Source of the DNA: Pavlovales sp. CCMP2436
Taxonomy: Eukaryota > Haptophyta > Pavlovophyceae > Pavlovales
NCBI GenBank assembly: GCA_026770615.1
Contig: MU631390.1
Span: 227,371 to 252,105 of the forward strand
Direction: 5' to 3'
Length of the DNA stretch: 24,735 nucleotides
Of this stretch, positions 8,495-15,699 are shown piece after piece. The notes beneath the pieces were generated by a model. It had not been told where the DNA came from. It did not search any database and was given only the letters and a program-made list of their open reading frames with translations. A program made the translations under genes and the position numbers. How positions within the stretch are numbered: the stretch's first letter is position 1; every line of letters starts with the position of its first letter.

Positions 8495-9175
8495 CTACTC
8501 GAGCTGGTGCTGCGGCAGACGGTCAGGCAGCTCGCGCAGCGTCGCGTCCGCCTCGATCCACTCGCGCACGAGCGGGAGCAGCTCCTTGTTCGGGTTGGGC
8601 GCCTTCACGCCGCTCGCGACGCTGCCGAAAAATTTGGCGTAGTAGTTGCACAGGTGCCCGAAGGCGAGCGCGTTCCTGCGTATGCGCCAACACTTGGTCG
8701 CGTCCGGCGTCCACACGAAGAGGTCGGCCCACTCGCGCCCGGTGATCTCCATGAGCGCGTTCACCTGCAGGTAGTAGTAGGGCGACACCTCGGCGTAGAC
8801 CCGGCGCGAGTAGGGGCACTTGATCTCCAGGATGCCGTCGCTGCCGAGCAGGCCGTCGGGCGAGCCGCCCATCCAGTCGAGGTCCGGGTGCGTCCAGAAG
8901 CCCGTCGGCTCCACGTGCGTGCCCGTGGCGCTCACGTACTCGAGCACGCCGCACGGCTCCTCGTTCGTCCCCCAGGAGAGCGCCGGGTTCGCCTTCTTCT
9001 TCGGCAGCTCGTCGCCGGTCGGCTTGTCCGCGTCCGCCGGCGGCTCCTTGTCCAGCCGCAGTTGCGCCGCGAGCGCCTGCGGGCTGCCCCACGGCGTCAG
9101 GCCCACCGCCTGCCCCAGGTTGGAGGCCGTCAGCTTCCCGCGCCGCTGCCGGAACCAGTACTCCGTTCGCTGCAT
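8495..9175 (-). CDS. YqaJ-type viral exonuclease/recombinase
   Basis: The 226-residue product starts at ATG 9175-9173 (MQRTEYWFRQRRGKLTASNL). It shows the order expected of the YqaJ nuclease fold: the N-terminal RRGKLTASNLGQAVGLTPW, the metal-binding pair PDGLLGSDGILEIKCPYS (Asp, then E-x-K), and the helix YYYLQVNALMEITGREWADL with its conserved Gln. The acidic and Lys residues needed for catalysis are all present, so it looks intact. Known relatives (lambda-exonuclease-like enzymes in phages and chloroviruses) resect DNA 5'-3' for recombination. A longer open frame upstream is a shadow of the next gene. A promoter-like patch sits at 9211-9225. Confidence 0.85.
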   Translation of the reverse strand: MQRTEYWFRQRRGKLTASNLGQAVGLTPWGSPQALAAQLRLDKEPPADADKPTGDELPKKKANPALSWGTNEEPCGVLEYVSATGTHVEPTGFWTHPDLDWMGGSPDGLLGSDGILEIKCPYSRRVYAEVSPYYYLQVNALMEITGREWADLFVWTPDATKCWRIRRNALAFGHLCNYYAKFFGSVASGVKAPNPNKELLPLVREWIEADATLRELPDRLPQHQLE

Positions 9176-9210
9176 GTCGGCAGCTGCGCCCCTGAGCTCC
9201 CTGCTAGGCG

Positions 9211-9225
9211 GCCCGAAAAAAAAAG
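9211..9225 (-). promoter_or_regulatory. Promoter-like patch (T-run + CGGGC, minus strand)
   Basis: The minus strand reads CCTTTTTTTTTTCGGGC, ending about 35 bp before the YqaJ ATG at 9175. It also overlaps the region just downstream of the 9244 gene stop. Confidence 0.55.
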
Positions 9226-9243
9226 GTGCTTTGTCTGGGGTCT

Positions 9244-9933
9244 TCACAGGCCCTCGCCCAGCTTGGCGAGCGCCGGGTCGATACCCTGCAGCAGGCTGAC
9301 CTGGCCCGTGTTCGCCAGGTGGACCGTGGTCACCGTCGTGACGATGAGCATGAGGATGCGCATCTCCACGCTGGCCGACGTGTCCAGGTTGTGCTTTATC
9401 ATGAACTCGTCCAGGAGCGGCTCGAAGGTCTTGAGCGAGGCCTGCGTGGTCTGCCCGAGCCCCTTGACCTGCAGCTGCAGCGGGTTGTACGCCTGCACGC
9501 CGTACTCGATGCCGTACATCGTGGCCAGGAAGGCCAGGTTCGCCGGCTTGAGCGAGCCCGCCGGGCCCGCATCCTCGCGGCCGAGCTGCGTCTCGATGAA
9601 GTGCACCTCGTCCGACAGCTCCATCAGGCTCGACTTGATCGAGAGCGTCCCGTTGCGCTTCTTGAGCTTCGTGAAGCGCTCGCGGTACTTGCCGATCCGG
9701 TCGAGCAGCGCCTGCCGCTCCTCGAACTCGGACGCCTCCCGCTCGGCCGCGGTCTCCACGCGGGCCTTGGGCGCCGGCAACGGGGGCGCTGGCGTCGGCG
9801 CGGCCGCGGCCTTCGCCTTCGCCTTGGGCGCCGCGGGCTCCGGCATCCGCTCCGCCGCCTTCTGCATCTGCATCCGCTCGCCCACCCCCTCCACCGACAC
9901 GTTCACCACATCCGACGGGTCGTTGAAATTCAT
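9244..9933 (-). CDS. Conserved-looking coiled-coil/structural protein, function unknown
   Basis: The product is 229 residues from ATG 9933-9931 (MNFNDPSDVVNVSVEGVG). It has a Met/Gln/Lys-rich start, a disordered Pro/Ala/Lys linker (about residues 28-55), a helical coiled-coil region (EREASEFEERQALLDRIGKY), and a helical C-terminal domain with LMLIVTTVTTVHLANTG. The frame stays open upstream into the 10019-10368 gene, but the linking stretch is Arg-rich and unlike coding sequence here. A promoter-like patch at 9967-9980 marks a new gene. Another ATG at 9962 is closer to that patch but in a different frame. I do not recognise the family; a capsid-associated role is a guess. Confidence 0.65.
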   Translation of the reverse strand: MNFNDPSDVVNVSVEGVGERMQMQKAAERMPEPAAPKAKAKAAAAPTPAPPLPAPKARVETAAEREASEFEERQALLDRIGKYRERFTKLKKRNGTLSIKSSLMELSDEVHFIETQLGREDAGPAGSLKPANLAFLATMYGIEYGVQAYNPLQLQVKGLGQTTQASLKTFEPLLDEFMIKHNLDTSASVEMRILMLIVTTVTTVHLANTGQVSLLQGIDPALAKLGEGL

Positions 9934-9966
9934 AAACGCGCGCTGGACGCTCCTCTGACATGAGCA

Positions 9967-9980
9967 CGCGAAAGTTTCCG
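9967..9980 (-). promoter_or_regulatory. Promoter-like patch (GGAAACTTTCGCG, minus strand)
   Basis: The minus strand reads CGGAAACTTTCGCG, 34 bp before the ATG at 9933. It resembles the MCP patch AAACTTTCGCAG and supports a separate start for the 9244-9933 gene. Confidence 0.5.
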
Positions 9981-10018
9981 CCTGCGCGGCCCAGCGCGCC
10001 ACCCAGCCGCCCCGCCGC

Positions 10019-10368
10019 CTACTCCGCGACCTCGCGGGCGGCGGGGGCGCACCGTCGTCCGCGTCGCGCACCGGGCCCACCGCCGCACAGAAGAGGCGCA
10101 GGTAGACGAGCACCTTCGCGTCGCCGCGCGCCTTGAGCGCGAGCGGCAGGATCCGCGGGCAGTCCGCCAGCAGCTCCAGCAGCTCCTCGACCCGCCCCTG
10201 CTCGACGAGCGCGCGGTGCGGCAGGAGGTACCTGGCCAGCAAGAGGCGCGCCACCGGCAGCGGCAGCGCGTTGAGCGCGTCGGATGCAGCGTCGGCGCCG
10301 TACGTGTCGCGCACGTGCGAGGCGAGATTGCCGATCTTCTCGCGCAGGAAGTCGTCCCGCGAGCGCAT
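10019..10368 (-). CDS. Small helical protein, frameshifted at its end
   Basis: It starts at ATG 10368-10366 (MRSRDDFLREKIGNLASHVR) and is helical throughout (LPVARLLLARYLLPHRALVE, VEELLELLADCPRILPLALK). After DADDGAPPPP the frame becomes Arg-rich and runs without a stop into the next gene. A one-base shift in the G/C run at 10032-10050 gives PAREVAE and a TAG at 10021-10019, a more natural end at about 116 residues. If the frame is taken as it stands the gene is fused to the 9244-9933 gene (374 residues). It shares a divergent promoter patch with the 10422 gene. Function unknown. Confidence 0.5.
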
Positions 10369-10388
10369 CGCAGTCCTACGAGCTCAGG

Positions 10389-10400
10389 CCGAAATTTTCT
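10389..10400. promoter_or_regulatory. Bidirectional promoter-like patch CCGAAATTTTC
   Basis: The minus strand reads AAAATTTCGG toward the ATG at 10368. The plus strand reads AAATTTTCTGCG toward the ATG at 10422. Both distances are about 20 bp. Confidence 0.5.
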
Positions 10401-10421
10401 GCGCCGACAGCTACAGGAGCG

Positions 10422-10640
10422 ATGATGGCTATCGAGCCTACCGAGCCGCACTTTGGCGACGCCGCGCTGCCCGCCTCGGAGGGCCGTCTAGAGGGCCGGA
10501 TCGCCCGCCCGGTCAAAGTGCGCGACTACATGTACAGCCGCAAGAGCGCGGCGCCGATCATGGTCAAGTCGCACAGCCGCGGACTGCCGAACTCCAAGCC
10601 GGCGGCCGTGGGGCCCACCGGCGCCGTCGTCGGCGTCTAG
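10422..10640 (+). CDS. Small hypothetical protein
   Basis: A 72-codon frame starts at tandem ATGs (10422, 10425; MMAIEPTEPHFGDAALPASE) and ends in a TAG at 10638-10640. The middle is basic (ARPVKVRDYMYSRKS) and the end is Gly/Val/Ala-rich (PTGAVVGV). No membrane segment or known motif. The stop lies in the first unit of a 10-bp repeat, each unit of which contains TAG. It is convergent with the ATPase gene. Confidence 0.6.
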   Translation: MMAIEPTEPHFGDAALPASEGRLEGRIARPVKVRDYMYSRKSAAPIMVKSHSRGLPNSKPAAVGPTGAVVGV

Positions 10641-10667
10641 CGGCGTCTAGCGGCGTCTAGCGGCGTC
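10631..10667. repeat. Decamer repeat CGGCGTCTAG between convergent genes
   Basis: Three perfect CGGCGTCTAG units plus a partial fourth run into a (CTG)n tract. The first unit supplies the TAG stop of the 10422 gene. The third supplies, on the other strand, the TAG stop (10659-10657) of the ATPase gene. The CTG tract encodes the Gln run near the ATPase C-terminus. Confidence 0.9.
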
Positions 10668-11887
10668 GCTGCTGCTGCTGCTGCTGGTGGCTGTCAATGG
10701 TCTGCATGCTGGGGAGCACCAGCTGCAACGAGTCGATGGGCAGGTCGAAATTCTGCGCGGGCACCGTGTTCGAGCTGTTCAGGCTCGACCAGTATTCCTC
10801 GTCGCCGAGCAGAAATTCGCCCGGGTCAGAGGCCTTGAACCACTTGAGGACCTCCCACGGCTTAGCAGTGGAGTCGCTCGTAACGACGATCAGCACCTCG
10901 TTGTCCTGCGTGTACGCGTCCATGAGCGTGTAAAACGCCTCCTTCGTCATAAAGTCCGCAAAGTCGCGCCACAGCGCCTCTCGCTGGCCCTCCTGCTTGT
11001 TATGCAAAATGAGCACGTAGTCGGCGTTGCTCCTCAGAGTGGGAGTGATCGCCTTAGCGTACTGCGTCGTAATCATCGTGAAGAGCTTGTAGTGCCGGCC
11101 CGCGACGAAGAGCTCGGCGATGGCCGCGTCGTAGCGGATGCGCTTGTCGCTGCGGGAAAAGCGGGGCGCGCGCGTCACTTGTGGAAGGCGATAAGGAGCA
11201 CGAGGTAGTACGAGCTGGCCACGAGCAGCGCGCAGGCCGCGAGCGAGAGGACGATCACTCCCACGAGTAAGATGCCGATCGCGAGTGGGGGAAGCATGCT
11301 ACCCTAGACGTGCGAAAATTGCAGCTTGGCGCACGGGGCATTGTTTGTTCCTCGAATTCAAATAACGCATACCTGATCACGTCGTCCAGAATGATGAAGA
11401 AGCGCGCCTTCTTCTCGCGCTCCTCCTCCGTGAGCCGCGGGTCGTTCAGGATGGACTTCTGCCGGTCGAAAATCGCGTGCAGAATCTCGGGCTCGAACTT
11501 GCTGAAGATGTACTTGGAGGGCATGTACTGCCGCCAGTACTTGTTGAGCTCGTCGGTCTGCGAGATGCAGATGCCCGCCGGGAAGTGCTCGGCCAGCGAG
11601 TGCAGGATGTGGCGGAAGGCGAAGCTCTTGCCCGTGCGCCGCTTGCCGATCGCGACCACCGTCCCGTCGAGCTTGGTCGTGCTCGGGTCCCACTCCGCGA
11701 GCCGCGGGATGTTCACCTCCTCGTACTTGTCGCTGTTGAGCATCGGCATCCGCTTCTTCTTGACCTCGCCCTTCGCCGCCTTGTGCGTCCACTTGGCCTC
11801 GAGCCCGCTCGCCGCGCCGTCGGCCGGCCGTTCGCTCGCGGGCACGTGCGCCGCCGCGGCTGCAGCGTCGCCGGGCTTGGGGGGCAT
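10657..11887 (-). CDS. A32/FtsK-type genome-packaging ATPase, two exons
   Basis: Exon 1 is 11887-11373 and exon 2 is 11149-10657; together they encode 335 residues. Walker A is GKRRTGKS at residues 81-88. Walker B is FIILDDVI ending at residue 171. The intron comes directly after it, and exon 2 restores SDKRIRYDAAIAELFVAGRH and the MITTQYAKAITPTLRSNADY motif typical of poxvirus A32/NCLDV packaging ATPases. Splicing joins AG and C into a Ser codon (phase 2), giving LDDVI-SDKR without loss or gain. These ATPases pump the genome into the capsid. The N-terminus is Ala/Lys-rich and disordered, and the C-terminus carries a Gln/Arg tail. Unspliced RNA would stop inside the intron at 11255. The start ATG 11887-11885 lies ~23 bp from a promoter patch. 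Confidence in the family is high, and in the intron fairly high. Confidence 0.88.
11175..11297 (-). CDS. Small membrane protein nested inside the ATPase intron
   Basis: A 40-codon ORF, ATG 11297-11295 to TGA 11177-11175, encodes MLPPLAIGILLVGVIVLSLA followed by a second hydrophobic half (CALLVASSYYLVLLIAF) and HK. Nearly the whole product is a membrane segment or a tight hairpin. It has its own promoter-like patch (CAATTTTCGCAC) 14 bp upstream, in the same relation to its ATG as for free-standing genes. It ends 25 bp before the 3' splice site. It matches the other small hydrophobic genes in the window, so I think it is real. No homologue is recognised. Confidence 0.65.
   Translation of the reverse strand: MLPPLAIGILLVGVIVLSLAACALLVASSYYLVLLIAFHK
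11311..11322 (-). promoter_or_regulatory. Promoter-like patch inside the intron (CAATTTTCGCAC)
   Basis: This AT-rich patch ends in TTTTCGCA on the minus strand, 14 bp before the ATG of the nested gene. It suggests independent transcription of that gene from within the ATPase intron. Confidence 0.5.
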
Positions 11888-11909
11888 CGGCCAGGCTGCT
11901 CACCAGCCG

Positions 11910-11925
11910 GGCCCGAAAGTAATCA
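11910..11925 (-). promoter_or_regulatory. Promoter-like patch of the ATPase gene (ATTACTTTCGGGC)
   Basis: The minus strand reads GTGATTACTTTCGGGC, ending about 23 bp before the ATG at 11887. It matches the TTTCGGGC core. Confidence 0.6.
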
Positions 11926-12004
11926 CGGCGTCGCGCGCGTCCCCGGCACCGACGGATACTGCGAATGAAACTGTTTCCTCGCGTCACTCTTTTGCTGTTC
12001 GGTC

Positions 12005-12225
12005 ATGGGCTTCGCGAAAGACCTCGTTTGTGCTCGCTTGGGTATGTACGGGCCGTAAGAGCGAGTGGATGCGTTTTGGCCGTAAGTGCGAGTGGATGCG
12101 TTTTGGTCGTAAGCGCGAGTGGATGCGGTTGGGTTAGGGCTTTCGACATATGGGTCATAAGAGCTAGTGAGTGGTGCTGGCGTAGCTGATGGCTGAGCGG
12201 CGATTCGGCGTGCGGGATTTTGCAG
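12005..12225 (+). other. Leader region: possible alternative first exon and intron; 27-bp repeats
   Basis: This gene-free stretch upstream of the 12189 gene holds ATG 12005 with a short frame (MGFAKDLVCARL), then GG|GTATGT at 12042, and three in-phase 27-bp repeats (12053-12133), each with a GTAAG. TTTTGCAG ends at 12225, already inside the 12189 gene. Splicing 12041 to 12226 would keep frame and replace the first 12 residues of that gene. The ordinary start at 12189 is equally good, so the splice is speculative. The rest of 11926-12188 shows no convincing gene. Confidence 0.3.
12053..12133. repeat. Three 27-bp tandem repeats
   Basis: The units begin CCGTAAGAGCGAGTGGATGC, CCGTAAGTGCGAGTGGATGC and TCGTAAGCGCGAGTGGATGC. 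Each is followed by GTTTTGG or a variant. Unit length is a multiple of three and each unit contains a 5'-splice-site-like GTAAG. Confidence 0.9.
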
Positions 12226-13124
12226 ACTCCAAGCGCTCGGCGCTCGGCTCCACCGGCCGCGCGATCCGCCAAGACCGCACCTACGACGTGCAAACCATCA
12301 CGAACATCCGCCAGCGCCCGGCCGACCGAGACCGGGCCGGGCTCGCCATTGGCGCACCGCCGGTCCGCGTCCTCCCCTGGGACGTTGGGCCGGCGGACCC
12401 GCTCGATGGCCTGCCGCGCCTGCAAGAGACGAGCGTGCAGCACCTGGTCCCGTTGGGCGGGCCGTTCAAGCCGGGCGTCGCCTCGCTCCCGGTGGACGTG
12501 CCCGGGAGCAGCGCCTGGGACCCGGCGGCCGCGGTCGCGAGTCAGCTCGCCGCCTTTGTCGAGGTGCCGGCCGTACCCGCGCGCGCTAAGCCGGCGGCCG
12601 GCGGCGACCCGAACGCGCTCGACCCGGGGGTCTTCACCGCCATCCCCGCCCGCATGCGCATGGACGCCGAGTTCGAGACGCTCGCGGCCCTCGCCGACGC
12701 GCGCGAATTCGCCGCGACCGACGCTCCGCAGCCCGCGCCGCCCGACGACGCTGCCTACGCACCGCTGCCCGGCGAGCAAGGCGAGGCGCCCCAGCCCGTG
12801 GGCCCGGCGCTCGAGCTGGAGAGCGGCGCGCTGCTGCGTCTCGCGGCGGTGGACGCGCAGATGCACGCGGCGGTGGTCGGCGCGCGGCCGAGCGCGGAGG
12901 TGGGCGACGCGGTGCGCGTGGTCGCGACCAACCGGCAGGCCGCACCGCGCAAGCTCAAGGGGGAGCAACGGATCGACCTCGATGAGTTCAGGAGGCTGGA
13001 CAAGGCGCCTCCCCGGCGCAGACCGGCGCCCAAGACGGGCGCAGGCGCGTGCGCGTGCGAGGGCGCCTGCGCGCACCGCACGCCCAAAAAACTTTCGCAG
13101 GCTCCGATCGAGACGCACCCGTAA
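12189..13124 (+). CDS. Hypothetical protein upstream of MCP
   Basis: The 311-residue product starts at ATG 12189 (MAERRFGVRDFADSKRSALG). It is Pro/Ala/Arg-rich and probably largely disordered, with a more ordered region around AEFETLAALADAREF and a predicted strand/helix portion near LLRLAAVDAQMHAAVVGARP. The C-terminus is basic with several Cys (GACACEGACAHRTPKK). A TTTCGACATA patch lies at 12141-12150. The stop at 13122-13124 is 3 bp before the MCP ATG, and the MCP promoter patch lies inside its last codons. Position suggests a virion protein; the family is not recognised. Confidence 0.65.
   Translation: MAERRFGVRDFADSKRSALGSTGRAIRQDRTYDVQTITNIRQRPADRDRAGLAIGAPPVRVLPWDVGPADPLDGLPRLQETSVQHLVPLGGPFKPGVASLPVDVPGSSAWDPAAAVASQLAAFVEVPAVPARAKPAAGGDPNALDPGVFTAIPARMRMDAEFETLAALADAREFAATDAPQPAPPDDAAYAPLPGEQGEAPQPVGPALELESGALLRLAAVDAQMHAAVVGARPSAEVGDAVRVVATNRQAAPRKLKGEQRIDLDEFRRLDKAPPRRRPAPKTGAGACACEGACAHRTPKKLSQAPIETHP
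13084..13101 (+). promoter_or_regulatory. MCP promoter-like patch (AAAAAACTTTCGCAG)
   Basis: An A-run plus CTTTCG lies 27 bp upstream of the MCP ATG at 13128, overlapping the 3' end of the preceding coding region. Confidence 0.55.
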
Positions 13125-13127
13125 GAC

Positions 13128-14819
13128 ATGTCGACCTAGAACCTCAACGTCAGTGGGCAGGACATGCTCCTGCTCGACAACGCCACCAGCTGCTTCCAGA
13201 ACGTGGGCTACACGCGGACCAGCAACTTCCAGTTCAAGCTGAAAGAGCTGGACCCGCAGAACGTGCCCAAGTTTGGCGCGACCACGACGTTCAAGGTGCA
13301 GAAGCAGGACCACCTGCTCGGCAACCTCGACCTGCGCATGCGCCTCAAGCTGCCCGACGCGACCGAAATCGGCGACGTGCCGCACTTCCTCACCAACAAG
13401 TTCGGCCTGGCGATGATCGAGCGCGTGCGCCTGCTCGTGGGCTCCAACCTGATCCAGGAGATCGACGGTGAGTGGCTAGACATGGAGAACACGCTCTACC
13501 GGGAGCCCAAGCTGCAGTACGTGGACATCGTGGGCGATGCGCGCAAGCGGCCGGCGCACAAGAACGCGAAGCTGCCCATCTCCGCGCAGGCGAGGGAGAG
13601 CATGCCCGGCGGCGTCACGCTCGACGCCGCGCGTGGCCTCTACCTCGCGGACAGCGCGGACGAGTACTGGGGCACCGCCGACCCGCTCATGCCGAAGACC
13701 GTCGCCGACAACTCGATCCAGGGGCGCGTGGAGGCCGCGCCCTGGACGACGGCCGCCACGATCACCGGCGCGCCCACCGTCTTCGCGGAGGTGCTCCCGG
13801 CCATGGCGGCGATGCCCGCGTACACCGGCAACAAGCGCGTGCAGCACACGCACGAGGCGGTCCTCAACCGCATTGACCAGACCGCGCCCGCGAACGAGTC
13901 CGCCTACGGTACGCAGTTCTACGGGAACCCGAGCCACGTCGAGTACACCGTGCCGCTGGGGCTCTTCTTCTCCAAGCACCCGTCCATGTACCTCCCCATC
14001 ATGAGCATCGCCTCGTCGCAGGACATCACGATCGAGATCCGCCTGCGCGACGTGGCGTCGCTGCTGCAGCACCACCACGTGCTCGCGAAGACTGCCGCCG
14101 TCTCGGCCACGACCCTGCCCGAGTACAGCATCAGTTCGCGGCCGCTCGCCTCGACGCACGCCACGCAGTACCCGGGCGCGCTGCCCGAGATCGAGAGCAT
14201 GCAGCTGCTGGGGCACTACATCGCGCTCTCCGCGGCGGAGGCGGACGCCCTGCAGGCCAAGCCGCAGCACGTGCGCCTCATCAAGCAGGTGCAGCACGTG
14301 AAGAACACGCTCGTCACGATGCCGGGCGTCGACGACGGCTCGTTCGCGAGCAAGATCGACTTCAAGATCGACCTGGCCTTTCTGCACCCGGTGCAGACGC
14401 TCTGGGTGGTCGTGCGCGACCCGGACGACCTGGCCAACAACGAGTACTTCCGGTACCTGGGCAAGCCGGGAGACCCGTGCCGCGTCACGTCCTGGGACAT
14501 GGTCATCAACGGGAGCAGCCGGATGGCGAACAAGACGTCGGCCTCGTACACCATGCAGCGCCTCGTGCCGCTCTTCCACGGGCACGGCAAGCGCTCGTAC
14601 GGCGTGGACGAGCAGGCGCCGCTCGTCTCGATCGACTTTGCACTCAACGGGCAGTCGGCCAACCCCTTGGGCCACATCAACCTTTCCAACGCGCAGACGC
14701 AGGCACTCAAGCTCGACTTCCACGGCCTGGCGGGCAAGTCTTACACGGTCGACGTGTACGCTGTCGCGCTCAACTGGGTGAATATTCAGGGCGGGTCCGC
14801 CAAAATCGTTTTTAATTAA
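13128..14819 (+). CDS. Double-jelly-roll major capsid protein (MCP), amber codon at position 4
   Basis: The frame encodes ~563 residues with the NCLDV MCP layout. The N-terminal jelly roll begins GQDMLLLDNATSCFQNVGYT and contains FGLAMIERVRLLVGSNLIQE and IDGEWLDMENTLYR. The second jelly roll includes YTVPLGLFFSKHPSMYLPIM. The end is the usual hydrophobic-aromatic tail (IQGGSAKIVFN). It builds the capsid trimers. The best start, ATG 13128 (MST), is followed by an in-frame TAG at 13137-13139 before NLNVSGQDM. A Gln codon there (CAG to TAG) would be natural. The next ATG is 13164, giving 551 residues and losing little of the fold, so the protein may still be made. The stop lies in TTAATTAA, shared with the convergent gene at 14812. 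Confidence 0.92.
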
Positions 14820-14940
14820 GCTCGTCGGGTCGCCTATTTTCTGCTGTACGCCATAGTACACAGAAAGCAATGCCCGTCAGGCGCGACAAGGACACCGGCA
14901 AGTACACCAGCGCCGGCGGCACCTCGAGCCATGCATACAT
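14812..14940 (-). CDS. Small membrane protein overlapping the MCP stop
   Basis: The 42-residue product starts at ATG 14940-14938 (MYAWLEVPPALVYLPVSLSR). It has one hydrophobic stretch (residues ~5-30) and a charged tail (WRTAENRRPDELN). Its TAA at 14814-14812 sits in the palindrome TTAATTAA that also contains the MCP stop, so the two genes overlap by 8 bp tail to tail. An upstream patch GAGTTTCCGGGG (minus, 14966-14978) resembles the shared promoter element. The frame is open further upstream, but that part looks like a shadow. Confidence 0.5.
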   Translation of the reverse strand: MYAWLEVPPALVYLPVSLSRLTGIAFCVLWRTAENRRPDELN

Positions 14941-15070
14941 GCGCTCGTTGGCCGGCACTGCCCCGGCCCCGGAAACTCGTACCGCACCCGCTCGACGACC
15001 GCGGCCGCTCGATCCACTCGGGGGTACCCGCGCAAGGTGACTTTCACCAAGGCCAAAAAAAAGTGATCGC

Positions 15071-15088
15071 GCAGTTTTTTCGCGCGAG
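15071..15088 (+). promoter_or_regulatory. Promoter-like patch of the resolvase gene (AGTTTTTTCGCGCG)
   Basis: A T-run plus TTTCGCGCG ends about 15 bp before ATG 15103. Confidence 0.5.
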
Positions 15089-15102
15089 AAGTGCATAGCA
15101 GC

Positions 15103-15699
15103 ATGCTCGTCGTGGCCGTGGACGTGGGCATCCGCAATATCTCCTACTGCGCAATCGAGGACGGGCGCATCGTCGAGTGAGCCAACGAGCCCCTCTGCCT
15201 GGACGTCAAGTACGAGCCGGCGAGCAACGTGCGCCTCGTGCGGGCGTTCGTCGCGAAGCACGAGGCGCTCTTCGCGCGGGCGGACCACGTGGTCGTGGAG
15301 AAGCAGCTGCGCGCGAACATGCGGATCATAGAGGCGCTCCTGCACTTTTGCTACTTCGACAAGTGCGCCGTGATCCACGCGCGCTCGGTGAAGGTGGCGT
15401 TCGGCATCAGCCGCGGCGAGTACCGCCTGAACAAGCTGGCCGCGGTCGAGTACGTCTCGAAGCGGCTCTGCGAGCTCGACGACCCGTGGCGCGCGCGCTT
15501 CGAGGCGAGCCGCAAGCGCGACGACCTCGCGGACAGCTACCTGTTTGCCCACTTTTTCGGGAGCAGAGTTTGTGGAGCTGTCCGATGTCCGACTCTGAGG
15601 CAGGGTCGCCCCGCAGCGACGACCGGCCCCGAGGCGACGACCGGCCCCGAGGCGACGACCGGCCCCGAGGCCCCTGGGGCAGCGAGCGCGAGTTCGTGA
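15103..15699 (+). CDS. RuvC/poxvirus A22-type Holliday junction resolvase with an in-frame TGA
   Basis: The start is ATG 15103 (MLVVAVDVGIRNISYCAIED). The RNase-H-fold acidic residues are all visible: Asp7 in VDVG, Glu66 in VVVEKQLR, and the Asp pair in KRDDLADSYLF (about residues 140-144). VKVAFGI at the centre also fits the family. These enzymes cut four-way junctions so that replicated genomes can be packaged. Codon 26 is TGA (15178-15180, GRIVE-stop-ANEPL). A Trp codon (TGG) is the natural reading and one G-to-A change explains it. Without readthrough only 25 residues are made. The likely end of the domain is YLFAHFFG. The remaining ~45 residues overlap the next gene in another frame and may be a run-on past a lost stop. 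Confidence 0.82.
15550..15564 (+). promoter_or_regulatory. Promoter-like patch inside the resolvase 3' end (ACTTTTTCGGGAGC)
   Basis: A T-run plus TTTCGGG, 20 bp before ATG 15585. It overlaps codons for AHFFGS of the resolvase. Confidence 0.55.

Larger units (their letters stand above)
11150..11372 (-). other. Predicted GT-AG (spliceosomal-type) intron in the ATPase gene, hosting a nested gene
   Basis: The 5' site reads CAG|GTATGCGT and the 3' site reads CCGCTTTTCCCGCAG|C, with a pyrimidine-rich tract. The length is 223 bp. Removal joins the two ATPase halves in frame at a conserved position, which a random insertion or an indel would not do. The intron holds an ORF (11175-11297) and a promoter-like patch (11311-11322) on the same strand. 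Confidence 0.8.

Noticed and set aside
8495..9967. A 490-codon frame joining YqaJ to upstream sequence
   Set aside because: The upstream part is an Arg/Gly-rich shadow of the 9244-9933 gene; a promoter patch and ATG at 9175 define the nuclease start.
9244..10368. A single 374-residue protein covering 9244-10368
   Set aside because: The joining stretch is Arg-rich and contains a promoter patch; two genes with one frameshift is the better reading, though a fusion cannot be excluded.
13476..14870. A 464-codon open frame antisense to MCP
   Set aside because: It is the shadow of a clear MCP and ends by overlapping the small gene at 14812-14940.
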